From: Notolepis coatsorum
Lineage: Eukaryota; Chordata; Actinopteri; Aulopiformes; Paralepididae
Length of the DNA: 64,000 nt
Direction: 5' to 3'
NCBI GenBank assembly: GCA_963971535.1
Contig: OZ020598.1
Span: forward strand, 101,851,496 to 101,915,495
Shown here: one piece after another, positions 22,085 to 34,590 of the stretch
How positions within the stretch are numbered: the stretch's first letter is position 1
How the letters are laid out: every line of letters starts with the position of its first letter
The notes under the pieces: model-generated
Databases searched by the model: none
The model's input: the letters and a program-made list of their open reading frames with translations, nothing else
Told to the model about the DNA's origin: nothing
Position numbers and translations under genes: made by a program

Positions 22085-23041
22085 GTTTTCTGACTGTAAA
22101 ACCTCAGAGGGACACAAACAAGATGTTGAATGGTGATGGGACATGTCCCTAGTGGAAATTTCCCGCCTGCGCAGGCCTACCTAGCTTCTTCTTTTTTTAA
22201 TGGCAAATTGCATGCAGACCTTTCGCCACCAACTGTGTCGTGTTATGTTTCACATTCATGATCTAAATTCATCAATGAACAAAGTCTCAGTTGCTTCCTC
22301 CAGTAAATATTCCCTATAATTAACTAAACAAAACAAAGCAAAACAACAACCAACAGAACCCCAGCCTACTGAGACCAGTGGGCCTGAGGTGGCGGGAACA
22401 TATCTCTCAGTATCTCCTCCAGTTGCTGAGAAGAACTTTAAGAAATTAGTTGCAGTAACTATCACTTCTGTTTGCTGCCTCTTCTTTGTTACTTCTCCGG
22501 TGTAGTAAATCACCATAGCTGTAAATGTCTCTTCTCCATCCAGACACATTCCTCTTGTTCTCCTCTTCCAGACTGTTTCACTTCACTGGGCTCCCTGACC
22601 TCCACCCCTTTTCACTGCCTCAGCATTATGACACTTTATCAAGTACTCAGATTCTATTTACCTACATTTCCTTCACTTTCCTCAGGCCTCCAAGAGGCCG
22701 TGTGTCGTGAGCACCTCCGCGGTTCACACACTTAACCTTCTGTAGTGTGGCAGTGAAAGGGTTAACTTGTACTTCTTCAAAACTCAGCAACAGCGACAAG
22801 CTCTGCTCCCTCTGTCCATCGCTGTACTATGTCAGACGTTTCACTCCACAAATATCACTATCATTAATACACAATTATATCATACAGTAATGTTAAATAA
22901 CTGCAAAATATTGAAAGATGAAGTAATAAAGGAAAAAGGGGCAAAAGCACTTACTCCTAGGACATTTCTTGACGCTTTTACAGCCCAAAATACAAAAAAA
23001 GATCCAGGCGGAATTCTATAATGGTAGGTTTAAAAGAGGTT
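22085..23041. other. No gene recognised
   Basis: An open frame on the minus strand (22256-22549, about 97 codons, with a hydrophobic GSVGCCFALFCLV stretch) matches nothing I know. A TTAACC...GGGTTAAC inverted pair at 22732-22765 is similar to piggyBac-type ends. The rest is unremarkable. Confidence 0.35.
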
Positions 23042-23045
23042 TTAA

Positions 23046-23492
23046 CCCTTGAAAGTTGAAATACAGTGTGTGGGATGGCATCACAAATTATTGTTAAAAA
23101 AACACACAAACATTTAATATTTTCAATATATCTTTCAATATAAATGCAAAGTGTAATATTTCTGGGGGTAATTGTTACAGGCTAGCACATGTCAATGATT
23201 AGCAAGAACACTGAGTTTGATGGCTTTTTTGTAATGTCAGATTTAACAACAACCCTTTTCAGAAAAGTGGGAGTATTTCTTTTTAAATCTGACATTACAA
23301 AAAAAACTAAAAATCCATCATTAAGAGTGTAACCTATAATTCTACCAGGTGAAAGAAAGTGGAGTTAAAAAAAAGAAAAATTAAATAATAAAAAGATAAT
23401 AAAAAAATACACACCTTTGCCACATATATTGGCTACAAACACAACCACTGCAAAGTTATCAAATAAATAACAATCTCAAAGGCACACAAGGG
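23046..23492. mobile_element. piggyBac-type MITE, 447 bp, TTAA target duplication
   Basis: TTAA occurs at 23042-23045 and 23493-23496. The ends between them read CCCTTGAAAG and, in reverse complement, CCCTTGTGTGCC. CCCTT ends flanked by TTAA are the piggyBac hallmark. Inside is a stem made by GTAATGTCAGATTTAA (23232) and its reverse complement TTAAATCTGACATTAC (23283). There is no transposase, so the element is non-autonomous. Confidence 0.72.
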
Positions 23493-23813
23493 TTAAACAA
23501 ATGTTACAGGTCGACAGGACAAGGCTCCCCCCGCTGACCCCTCTATAACATGACTTTAACTTGCACCTTCTTTTCTTTTTTACACAAACACCTTTTAGAT
23601 TTACACCTAAGGCTTGTTTAACCCACTGGATTACCTGGCCGTTGGACTAACATCATGTGCTGTAGGCTATGGATTTTCACATAACCAAGACACAACGGCG
23701 AACAACTTGAACTGTGTGTTGCGGGATGGCTCTTCTACAGCTGGGTCCAGAACCTTACTAACGTTATTAGATTGCTGATTCCGACCCGCAGGTGCCCCCC
23801 CCCCCCCCCCCCC

Positions 23814-24953
23814 GCCCCCAGCTTCTGCTAGTCTTCCCATAGGTGCGTGATGATGAGATCATGGAGTTACACCTGAGAGCCCATCGTCAAAATGGCAGAC
23901 ATTTTGCATCCTCCAGCTTCGTCCTCCATCCATCCATCTCTTCCTCCACTGCGGCCTCAGAGGCTCCTCATCGGGGGCTCCTCAGCACCCCATCCCCCCC
24001 CAGTTAACTGCCCTTTTGTTACCTCCCTGTGTAGAGTTGACACTGATAGCAGTTTCCTCTCCATTAGGTGTTGATCCAACGGAACCGCTTTTTTCATTAA
24101 CACACCACCATCACACACTTCTGCCGGCATACTAGTTGAATCTATGGGATTATTTGTCAATTTGCTGACGTCCTTACGTGATTATTTCACACATCCCCAC
24201 TCCGCAAATCCAAAACAAACGAAAATGAAAACAAACCAACAATTTTCTCTCCTCAAATGATCTAGCATACTCAATACTCAAAACCTCAACAAGAAGCTCG
24301 ATGGCTCTTTCTCAGTTCAGCTTAGCCACTACAGCTCAGCTAAGCAAGCTACTTTAGCTACTCAGTCTTGTGGGGTTCTATTTTTAAATGACAACTCAAA
24401 TGAACCATTCAGATGGCATTGCTCGTTCATTCCTTTTGTTCCATTGGTTAGGAGCACAGAAAAGTGTTCCCGTGAGAGTTTCAAATCAAAACGTGAAGAA
24501 ATACAATTCAGTCACATTGACCCCAAAATGCATTTTGGGTTTCATAAACTGTTGGAAAGAGGATATTTGTAGCTTTCTAATGATAGCAATATCGTCATTG
24601 TACTCCAAATATGATGTGAGATACGGCACATTGTATAAATGACCCAGGATTTTGAGAAAGGGTTTTTAGTACATTTTGAGGCATTTATTCAAATGAATAA
24701 GAACCATAAAACAAATTAATCTAGACATGTTTTCACAAACACATACACACACTATACTGTTCTCTCTTTGTCACCTGGCACACATCAATCCATGGAACAG
24801 CGGCACTCACATACTGTACAGCGCACGCCCATTCCAACGTGCACGTTCAGGACAGTGACTCCACCGTGAACTGCTCTGACATGAGATGCAGAGGCCTATC
24901 TTAGCTGCTTCTGAGATGGTTTAGAATAATTAAAAACAACCAAGACAGTCCCG
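23814..24953. other. No gene recognised
   Basis: Single-copy sequence with short frames only. There is a CTCAG/CTTAGC-rich stretch near 24310-24370 (TCAGCTTAGCC, CAGCTAAGCAAGCTAC). I see no coding domain, RNA gene or transposon end that I can support. Confidence 0.4.
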
Positions 24954-25450
24954 GTTTCCTATGACTACTCATTTGAATTTCAAATCAGCACACTGCCTAT
25001 TGAGCCATAGACATACAGTTGGTCTGAAATCTTTGTTAGTCTATTGCTCATGCATGTTTTCCTGTCCCTTGACAACAGCAATGCAATCTATAGCCTAATG
25101 AATAAATAAATACCAAACATTTATTTCATTACCTGGTTTATGAGAGGACAACAAATCCATTATTTGGGGTAATGGTCCATTACTTGGGGTAACGGTTTCT
25201 AAAGGGGTTAAATAATTGATTGATTGTGCGCCAACTTCAACTGGCATGCCGTCAGAAAGTATTCGCTGATCAGTGGAATCCATTGCTCATCAGGGCTGCC
25301 CCTCTCATAATATTGGTGTTTAACAGTCTTACTAATTATTGTTTACGTGAATTCATTGATCATATTGATTAGGCTAACTACAGTAGAGGACGAGGATTGT
25401 ATGTTTTTTCCCAAGATAATTTGTGAGGGAAAGTGGCGCGGAAGAAAGAT

Positions 25451-25744
<294 letters not shown>

Positions 25745-25870
25745 AGTTTCCCACAGTTAACATTATTGGGCGAACAAGAAAAAGATGAACATGTTCAGTC
25801 TATTGTAAAGACCCTGCTGTGTTACAGACGTGTCATTCATCCGTGGTTTAGTTTCAGGGACACCTGTAGT

Positions 25871-26526
25871 AGAGGAGGAGGGGAGGAGGAGGGGAGGAGG
25901 AGGGGAGGAGGAGAGGAGGAGGGGAGGAGGAGAGGAGGAGGGGAGGAGGGGAGAAACAGCCCAGTGCTGCGTGTAGAGGAGGGGGGAGGAGGGGGGGAGT
26001 AACAGCCCAGTGCTGTGTGTAGAGGAGGGGGGAGTAACAGCCCAGTGCTGTGTGTAGAGGATGGGGGGGGAGGAGGGGGGGAGTAACAGCCCAGTGCTGT
26101 GTGTAGAGGAGGGGGGAGGAGGTGGGGGAGTAACAGCCCAGTGCTGCGTGTAGAGGATGGGGGAGGAGGTGGGGGAGTAACAGTCCAGTGCTGTGTGTAG
26201 AGGAGGGGGGGGAGGAGGGGGGGAGTAACAGCCCAGTGCTGCGTGTAGAGGAGGGGGGAGGAGGGGGAGGAGGGGGAGGAGTAACAGCCCAGTGCTGCCT
26301 GTAGAGGAGGGGGGGAGGGGGGGAGAAACAGCCCAGTGCTGCCTGTAGAGGAGGGGGGAAGAGGGGGGGAGAAACAGCCCAGTGCTGCGTGTAGAGGAGG
26401 GGGGAGGAGGGGGGGAGAAACAGCCCAGTGCTGCGTGTAGAGGAGGGGGGAGGAGGGGGGGAGTAACAGCCCAGTGCTGCGTGTAGAGGAGGGGGGAGGA
26501 GGGGGGGAGAAACAGCCCAGTGCTGC
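25871..26526 (+). repeat. G-rich minisatellite, copy A
   Basis: Begins with short GGAGGAGGG units and continues as units of 40-55 bp with AACAGCCCAGTGCTG, (C/T)GTGTAGAGGA and a run of G and GGA. The plus strand is strongly G-rich with many runs of 4-8 G, so it could form G-quadruplexes. Long open frames here reflect composition, not genes. Confidence 0.95.
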
Positions 26527-27667
26527 TGTTGTTTAGTGGCCCTGTCTCCCGCTTGTCATCATGAAAACCCTTGTACTGTATAAAGCTAAGTCTTTCTTTC
26601 ATATTCTCAGCGACACAGAGCCGGAGGGAGGAGTTCTGATTGGACCAGAGTAGATTGACAAGAGTTTGCTGGTAGCTTGTCGTCATTGCTTTTAATCAAG
26701 CTTCAAAATTGTATTCATCATCGGAATCTGAAGAGTTTGATATTTTGAAAGCCAAGACTTTGTTTATTTAAAATCAAACAAAAACCCCAACATGACCAAA
26801 AATCAATAAGTTAACATAAATCCACGTTTATCTAGAAATGCACCGTTGCGACATCTGATTTTGATAGAGCACGTCACATTTGTTAAGTCATCAGGTATAA
26901 GGTCTGGAGCGGCTCCATGGACAATAAACCTGACGTCTTCTCTGGCTGCCCCCGAGTTTTCGCTGCGGCTATAGGAAAATTAATGGATTATTAATAGGCG
27001 GCTCCTCGCTTCATCTGTGGTTCATGCAGCTGTGGTCCCCTGAACAAAGCACTTTAATATACATGTCTCTCTCTGATAAGGCAGGGTTTTTTGAATTTTA
27101 AGCAACAGTTTAAAAAAAAATGCTGGCAAAAAACTAGCTCAGCTTTGCAGATGAGGTCACCCAACATCGCCGGCGTCAATACTTCATTTATAGCAATTTA
27201 GCTTTTAGAAATTGGAATGTTAATTAAACATAAATCCTTTGGTGAAACGCAATTTTCATATTAACCCCACTTGCAGTATCAACAACATTACAGGTAAACA
27301 GGGGAGGAAAATACTGTTAATTTCTGCCATTGGTGTGTGTGTGGGGGCGGGGGGTGTACTGGGGCTTGTCATAACACGTGCCATTTACATTTACATTACA
27401 CATACATACACGTGAGAGGTATATGAACGATTGTTGTATAGAATGACACTGGGATCAGCCAGGGGGGTGTTCAGTGCATACAGGTAAATGTTCCATTATG
27501 TGGTAGAATCGAGAACACTACTATAGAATAAAGCTTTATTTCAGAAAAAAAAATTAGAAAACGAACATTATGTGAGTCCACAAAATCAATACATTGATTC
27601 TACGAACAAGCTCTCGACTTTATACCTGATGACATCACAAGATGGAGTCTTGCTTCTCTGGTTTCTG
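26527..27667. other. No gene recognised (copy A spacer)
   Basis: Unique spacer repeated in copy B at 45217-46357. AT-rich, no domain or RNA gene seen. A short GGGGGCGGGGGG tract lies near 27342. Confidence 0.45.
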
Positions 27668-28128
27668 GCAGAGAGAGTAGCTCATGTTTATGTGGATATC
27701 ACTGGGAGAGAGATAGTAGCTCATGTTTATGTGGATATCACTGGGAGAGAGATAGTAGCTCATGTTTATGTGGATATCACTGGGAGAGAGATAGTAGCTC
27801 ATGTTTATGTGGATATCACTGGGAGAGAGATAGTAGCTCACGTTTATGTGGATATCACTGGGAGAGAGATAGTAGCTCATGTTTATGTGGATATCACTGG
27901 GAGAGAGATAGTAGCTCACGTTTATGTGGATATCACTGGGAGAGAGATAGTAGCTCATGTTTATGTGGATATCACTGGGAGAGAGATAGTAGCTCATGTT
28001 TATGTGGATATAACTGGGAGAGAGATAGTAGCTCATGTTTATGTGGATATCACTGGGAGAGAGATAGTAGCTCATGTTTATGTGGATATCACTGGGAGAG
28101 AGATAGTAGCTCATGTTTATGTGGATAT
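27668..28128 (+). repeat. 39-bp minisatellite, copy A, 12 units
   Basis: Units contain GTAGCTCATGTTTATGTGGA and ATATCACTGGGAGAGAGATA. The period of 39 is a multiple of three and lacks stops in one frame of each strand, so both strands look open (AHVYVDITGREIV on plus, SYYLSPSDIHINM on minus). The array is cut by a hAT element; two more degenerate units follow it at 29275-29320. Confidence 0.97.
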
Positions 28129-29164
28129 CAGTGGCGAATCCTTATGGAAGCCAACGGAAGCCATGCCTCCCTAATATTAAAATATGAATTAATATGAAAT
28201 ATGAAATATGAATTTTTTTTTTTTTTTTTTTTTTTTAATATAGTTTACATTCTTTTTCATCTGTGCATCTGTGTTATAATTTTTTTTTTTTTTAAATGTC
28301 GCCCTCTTCTCCTTCTCACTCCCTCTAACACACTGTCAGCCTCACTATGCTCACTGCAGCAGGAGAGGAGGCAGATGGTAGGTCTCTTTCTCCAGGCTTC
28401 CAGCATTATAGAGTCCAAATCCGATCCTAGCCAATCAGATTCGAGCTGACTGCCACAGCTGACTGCCAGAGGAAAACACTCAGCATATTTCCCCTCTGCA
28501 ACCCGTAACTGTTCCCACGGGCCGAATATTGCCCCAATCCTCGCGAGATTAAATCCACGGGGACCTCTCGGCGTGCCGAAGCTTTTCCTAAATCACTTCC
28601 ATCATCGAAAACGAGGGGAAAAGGTCGGCTCGCGACCCTGAAAATGTCGCGTGATTTTAAAAACGCTGTATTAAGTGAGCCTATTATGGGATCCACGCGA
28701 GCTTTCTATCGTGGAAACATCTGGGCGTCCCGCAACTTTTACTCAATCACATGTAGCCCCTAAAATGCTTAGAAAAGGAAAACAAAAAGCGTGGAATAAA
28801 CTCGCCGAAACGGAAAAGTGTCCCACAGGCGCGCCGTGATTCCGATCTGCGTGAAAATATTCACGGCCATAGATGAGACCGTGGGAAACCTTTTTGCAAC
28901 CGAATATGTGTCTCGAATTTGCTCCCACGCGGCGCGCAAAATCGTGCAAGGAAAAATCGGACCAAAAATTAACCAATGCTCCAGCAGTATTAATGACCCT
29001 GATGTAAACAAGACAAACGTCTTTCTCTGGTCTGCATCCCCTTATACAATTGTGTGTATTGAGCCGTACTGTATTGTACCCATTCTGCAATCTGTTAAAT
29101 AAATAAAAAGAAAGTTTGACTGGCCGCCGAGCCATACTGTAGTGTACATGGTGACTGCTTGACT

Positions 29165-29195
<31 letters not shown>

Positions 29196-29274
29196 TAATA
29201 AAAATATTTAATAATTTTTTTTTTTATAATTTTTTTTTGGCTTCCCCTGTTATTTTACCCACGCGACGCCACTG
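28129..29274. mobile_element. hAT-type non-autonomous DNA transposon, copy A
   Basis: The element starts CAGTGGCG and ends CGCCACTG, and is flanked by the perfect 8-bp duplication GTGGATAT (28121-28128 and 29275-29282). The 8-bp duplication with CAG...CTG ends defines hAT. The target was a unit of the 39-bp minisatellite. Inside are T and A runs and a CpG-rich part (28500-28960) but no transposase domain. Its ends pair only over the first 10 or so bases. Confidence 0.92.
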
Positions 29275-29569
29275 GTGGATATCACTGGGAGAGAGAGAGT
29301 AGCTCATGGTTATGTGGATATCTCTGGTACAAGGGGAAAAAAATTGTGCATGGGCAAACTCAGCTCCCCGTAGCATTTAAGCAGCCTCTCCCTGCTAATT
29401 CAGAGCGGGCAAAAGGAATAACAAACTCCATAGATGTTTTATGCCAACAGATCTGCGACCCTACTCTGTTGTAGAGAATGTTCGTTTTAAACACGTGTTG
29501 AATGTGATTGAGCCCCGCTACGATGTTCCCTCTCGTCCACATTTTAGCCAGCAAGTCATAACAGCTCTT

Positions 29570-30060
29570 TACATTAACATTTACATTTAGTAATTTAGCT
29601 GATGCTTTTATCCAAAGCGACTTACAGTACAAGTTCTGTACGACAAGTCAGCAGGAAGGGTACAACTCTATCAGCTGAGTAACAATGTTCATCAAACAGT
29701 GTTGAAACTTGGGTGCTGCAGTGTCGAGTGCATAGTAGTAATTTAATTTCAGATATTGATTGAAGAAGTGTGTTTTTAGTCTTTTGGGGTTTCGGCTGTC
29801 CTAACTGTGATGGGAAGTTCGTTCCACCATTGTGGAGCGAGGACCGAGAATAGTTGGCATCTCTTTGATGACCCTCCCGGAGCTTGGATAGGAGTGGGTC
29901 TGAGGCGGCCAGAGGATGTAGAGCAGAAGGGGTTGTGGTTGTATAGTTAGAGATCATTGACCGGAGGTAGGCGGGAGCCGTTCCCTTCGCGGCGCAGACA
30001 TGCCAGGTCGAGGACCTTGAAACGGATTCGTGTGGGTTTATAAACAAACACAAGCTGTAG
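29570..30060 (-). repeat. L2-like LINE 3' end, copy A
   Basis: On the minus strand: a C-terminal coding remnant (APAYLRSMISNYTTTTPSAL, SDPLLSKLREGHQRDANYS, SSLHNGGTNFP) then the 3' UTR with AAGTCGCTTTGGATAAAAGC and ATTACTAAATGTAAATGT. It is the same family as 18000-18390 and 20845-21135. Confidence 0.82.
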
Positions 30061-30189
30061 TCGTCCAGGACTTATCCAGGCTTAAGATTTTTGCTCTCAT
30101 CACCGACGGGGTGGACATCTAGGGCTACTGAGAGCTACTTAACAGCGAGGCAGAGGAGCTGCAGGGGGGGGGGGGGGGGTGCAGAGGCC

Positions 30190-31305
30190 CGGGAGTACAG
30201 TTCCTGTCACACCAGAGGTACAGTTCCTGTCACAACAGAGGTACAGTTCCTGTCACAACAGGGGTACAGTTCCTGTCACAACAGAGGCACTGCGGTTTAG
30301 TTCCTGTCACAACAGAGGTACAGTTCCTGTCACAACAGAGCTACAGTTCCTGTCACAACAGAGGTACAGTTCCTGTCACAACAGAATTACAGTTCCTGTC
30401 AAAACAGAGGTACAGTTCCTGTCACAACATGGGTACAGTTCCTGTCACAACAGAGGTAGAGTTCCTATAACAACAGGGGTACAGTTCCTGTCACAACAGA
30501 GGGACAGTTCCTGTCACAGCAGAGGTACAGTTCCTGTCACAACAGAGGTACAGTTCCTGTAACAACAGGGGTACAGTTCCTGTCACAACAGAGGTACAGT
30601 TCCTGTCACAACAGAGGTACAGTTCCTGTCACAACAGGGGTACAGTTCCTGTCACAACAGAGGTACAGTTCCTGTCACAACAGAAGTACAGTTCCTGTCA
30701 CAACAGAGCCACAGTTCCTGTAACAGCAGAGGTACAGTTCCTGTCACAACAGAGCTACAGTTCCTGTCACAGCAGAGCTACAGTTCCTGTCACAACAGAG
30801 CTACAGTTCCTGTCACAGCAGAGCTACAGTTCCTGTCACAGCAGAGCTACAGTTCCTGTCACAGCAGAGCTACAGTACCTGTCACAGCAGAGGTACAGTT
30901 CCTGTCACAGCAGAGCTACAGTTCCTGTCACAGCAGAGGTACAGTTCCTGTCACAGCAGAGGTACAGTTCCTGTCACAGCAGAGCTACAGTTCCTGTCAC
31001 AACAGAGGTACAGTTCCTGTCACAACAGACATACAGTTCCTGTCACAACAGAGGTACAGTTCCTGTCACAACAGAGGTACAGTTCCTGTCACAACAGAGC
31101 TACAGTTCCTGTCACAGCAGAGCTACAGTTCCTGTCACAACAGAGCTACAGTTCCTGTCACAACAGAGGTACAGTTCCTGTAAACACAGAGCTACAGTTC
31201 CTGTCACAACAGAGCTACAGTTCCTGACACAGCAGAGGTACAGTTCCTGTCACAGCAGGGGTACAGTTCCTGTCACAACAGAGCTACAGTTCCTGTCACA
31301 ACAGA
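30190..31305 (+). repeat. 23-bp minisatellite, copy A, about 48 units
   Basis: Units contain ACAGTTCCTGTCACAACAGA plus GGT or GCT. Because 23 is not a multiple of three, one open frame passes through all three readings every 69 bp. The right half is enriched for CACAGCAGAGCT variants. A poly-G run precedes it (30166-30178). Confidence 0.97.
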
Positions 31306-31399
31306 CAATGCTAGAGATATTGTGATGTGCCAGTGAGACGGCAGCACTGAGAGCCGCCAGCAAACTTGCATGGATTAACTTTTTATTACTGGCTCCTTT

Positions 31400-31402
<3 letters not shown>

Positions 31403-31440
<38 letters not shown>
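31403..31440 (+). repeat. (AT)n microsatellite, copy A
   Basis: About 38 bp of AT. The same locus is about 126 bp in copy B and 58 bp in copy C, the clearest length difference between copies. Confidence 0.97.
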
Positions 31441-31443
<3 letters not shown>

Positions 31444-31985
31444 GACAGACTCAGGGGTGTACTGAGCTGTCACCAGATTGGAATTAATAAAATACACACG
31501 GCACAAGGTAGAAGCAAGTTTAACAGCAGTTTTATTGCTGTTTAGGGGGAAAGAAGGGGTTAATGTGAGTGTCAGCCAATCCATAATCGATGAGAATCGT
31601 TATTGTCCGATAGCGGGGGTCGGTACGCGGGGATCGGTTCTCATACGGGCAGGGGCTGATCTGGGAGAAGAGACGTCGGGCAAGCAGGGGTCGATACCAA
31701 AGTGGGTTCTCAGACAATCGAAGGGTCGGGCACACAGCAGGGATCTCCTTCCAAATACATACAGATGCAGCTCTCAGGCGTCTGAGCTCTGCTCTGCTCT
31801 GCTACTGCGGTAATCATGCACCATTAACCTGGCAGTGCTGTTAACGAGAGCTGGATCTGTAGCATTGGTTACGCACACAGCAATCTCCTCCTCTTCTCTA
31901 TATCTCTCCTCTTCACTTACTTTTTCTCCGTCCTCCTCTCAGGTTTCACCGTAGCTAGTCCAATGATTCATTCTCTCTGTCTCCA
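31441..31985 (-). repeat. LTR-like block, copy A
   Basis: On the minus strand this ends ...GAGTCTGTCACA, with GCAATAAAACTGCTG as a polyadenylation-type signal about 90 bp before. The form suggests a retrotransposon LTR (probably Gypsy- or BEL-type). It follows the end of the BEL/Pao relic on the minus strand, where a 3' LTR would lie, but no matching 5' copy is seen, so the link is unproven. Confidence 0.5.
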
Positions 31986-32003
31986 TTTTCTAGTATGTTG
32001 TAA

Positions 32004-33635
32004 TTACGCATTGATTGAGCTCACATGTCCCGTGCACGTCTGGCACAGGTGCGGGAGGGGCTTGAGCAGGGCCAGTCTTGCCTTCGGCATGACGAAGGCA
32101 ACATGAAGCTTGTTGTCATCACTCATCTGTAGCAGAGAGCTGTCGTTGAGAGCTCGCCGTTCAGCTACTCTTCTGCGGTTCGGCATCTTGAGGACTGCAT
32201 TCCTCACTGGTAGGCCGATGCTGTAGTGGTCATCTGTAAGTTGCACAGACTGGGAGACCAGTTCCAGAAACTGGAGGTCGTCCCTCGACTTCTCAAGCCG
32301 GTCGTTTTGACGCTCTGGGAAGTCGTTCTTGAACTGTTGACTCCAAAGTTCATCTAGCGTGGTCACAGATGTGCGGTTGGACGTGACTTGTATGAGTCCA
32401 CTGGTCGTTTCAAGGCCATCTACTCCTCTGAGGAGGCCGTTGACGAACCAGTCCAATCGTGTTTTCACCGCGTATGGCCCTTCCTCCAGGCGGGGTACCA
32501 CCTGCCATGGTTCCCTTGCCTTGGGTACGTCGGTCCCGAGGAGAAGGCCTATCTCAGCCTGGATCTTCGGGTTCGCACTTCACTGAGATGGGGCCCCTTA
32601 TCGACTTCCTATTGCGGTGGGATGTTCCGGTAACTAACAGGTATTGACTTCTGAGAGAAGGTATTGGGTCGCTCTAGGAAGTTGTCGCTGTCCAAGCCAC
32701 AGACTTCTAAACCAGACACCATCTGGCTGCTCACAACCGGCTCGCCTCCCATGGTCTTTAGCAGGATACTTGTCTTCCTGCCGGTGATGTTAAGCGCTGC
32801 CATTAACTTCTCTGTGCAGACAGTGACGTTGCTGCCTGGGTCCGGGAACGCGTAGGTAGCCACCATCTTGTTGCCTTGCTTGGGTTGATGTGGACCGGAA
32901 CGATAGCCAAGATGCTTTCGACGTTGCCGGCCCCATTAGCTCTGTCGGTCCTGGTTTCTGCATTGATGCCTCCACTGACCCTAGGACTGGCTTCGCCCTC
33001 TTCTTCCTCTTGTTCTTTCTGGGTAGCGCCGCCTGGTGCTCTGGAGCTGAGAAGGTCACCAGGTTCCCTTATTATCGGGACGGTCAGTGAAGCGGGCCGA
33101 GCCTGCTTGCGGGCTTGGGATTCGTCGGTCTTCCCTTTCTCTATGTAAGAGCTCCTTCCCCTAATACGGGACCCTTCGTAGGGGGTTCGTTGGCCCCCAC
33201 GCTCTCCCAGTACTTGGAGCTTAGCCTCTACCTCAGCTAACGCAGCCTGGCCTCTGTAACTCCTCTCTTTTCTCTTATCTTAGCTAAAATCCGAGCATCC
33301 CGTGCACCCTGTGCTGCCCTCTCTGCATCCTGTGCCGCCCTCTCTGCATCCTGTGCCGCCCTTAGCTTAGATGAGTCTGCTAAGAACTGAGCCTCCTCTT
33401 CATCGAGTTGTCGTGTTCGCCTTTGCGCGGAAAGCCGGGCCTTCAACCCGACCCTTTCTAATTCAACTTTCCGACGCGTGTTGGCCGATGATCTCCTGGG
33501 AAGCGTGGTGGATGGTGCTTTCGACCCTTTCCCTCCGAAGCCGGATGCGCTGTCGTCTGGCTCAATATCATCTTGGTGCTTCCTAGACTCCTTTGTACGC
33601 TTAGGCACCTTTTCAACCTTCTTAAGTTTCGACAT
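32004..33635 (-). pseudogene. BEL/Pao retrotransposon gag and protease relic, copy A
   Basis: The ATG at 33635 opens a basic, helical gag N terminus (MSKLKKVEKVPKRTKESRK, then an AAQDAERAAQDAERAAQ coiled-coil-like repeat) to 33237. The protease-like part (32609-32866) has YAFPDPGSNVTVCTEKLM (DPGS in place of the D-S/T-G motif), ILLKTMGGEP and VSGLEV. A third part (32004-32501) has EGPYAVKTRLDWFVNGLLRG, the block that precedes BEL reverse transcriptase. The parts are in different frames and the polymerase, RNase H and integrase are missing. Confidence 0.82.
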
Positions 33636-33989
33636 TTTGTGGGTCTCGTGTTCTCGTGTTCTTCTTCTCTGGTTCTTCTTCTCGTGTTCTTCTTCTCGTG
33701 TTCTTCTTCTCATGTTCTTCTTCTCATGTTCCCTTTTCCTCTTGGAACAAAGTTTTCTTACTAATGTGTGGGCCGGGGCTCCACTCCACTGGTCAAATTA
33801 CTTACTCGTGAGTAGTACGTCCGTTGATAAAGAAAAGCAATGTCCACAGATGCTCCGTTTATAGTAAAGATATTCAAATGGTTTATTTGCAAAGTCTTTC
33901 TTTACAGAAGTGGTCCTAAATCTACTTTCCTAAATATTCTTGTCACTCATGCACATACTACTACAAGGTAAGAAAACTGTTTTTTCCCT

Positions 33990-34453
<464 letters not shown>

Positions 34454-34479
34454 CCAAAACACTTGTTATTTTTTTTTCA

Positions 34480-34590
34480 CCCTTGTAATAATAATAATAC
34501 TTTATTTGTATAGCACTTTTCATACAGAAGTTGCAGTTCAAAGTGCTTCACAACAGTAAAAAATATAGGCATAAGCGAGCATGAGCACGG
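34480..34590 (-). repeat. L2/SINE-type 3' end, copy A
   Basis: In reverse complement: GAAGCACTTTGAACTGCAAC then GAAAAGTGCTATACAAATAA and AGTATTATTATT, the typical L2-like terminus with an ATT tail. Confidence 0.7.

Noticed and set aside
22256-22549. Minus-strand 97-codon frame as a real exon
   Set aside because: No recognisable domain, no convincing splice context and no second copy; left unannotated as a gene.
28743-29135. A host gene in the CpG-rich part of the hAT element
   Set aside because: Short frames on both strands, no known domain, and the segment lies between clear hAT ends.
30179-30562. Repetitive open frame over the 23-bp minisatellite (also in copies B and C)
   Set aside because: A 23-bp period without stops reads open in all frames; start and length differ among copies; no sign of a coding gene.
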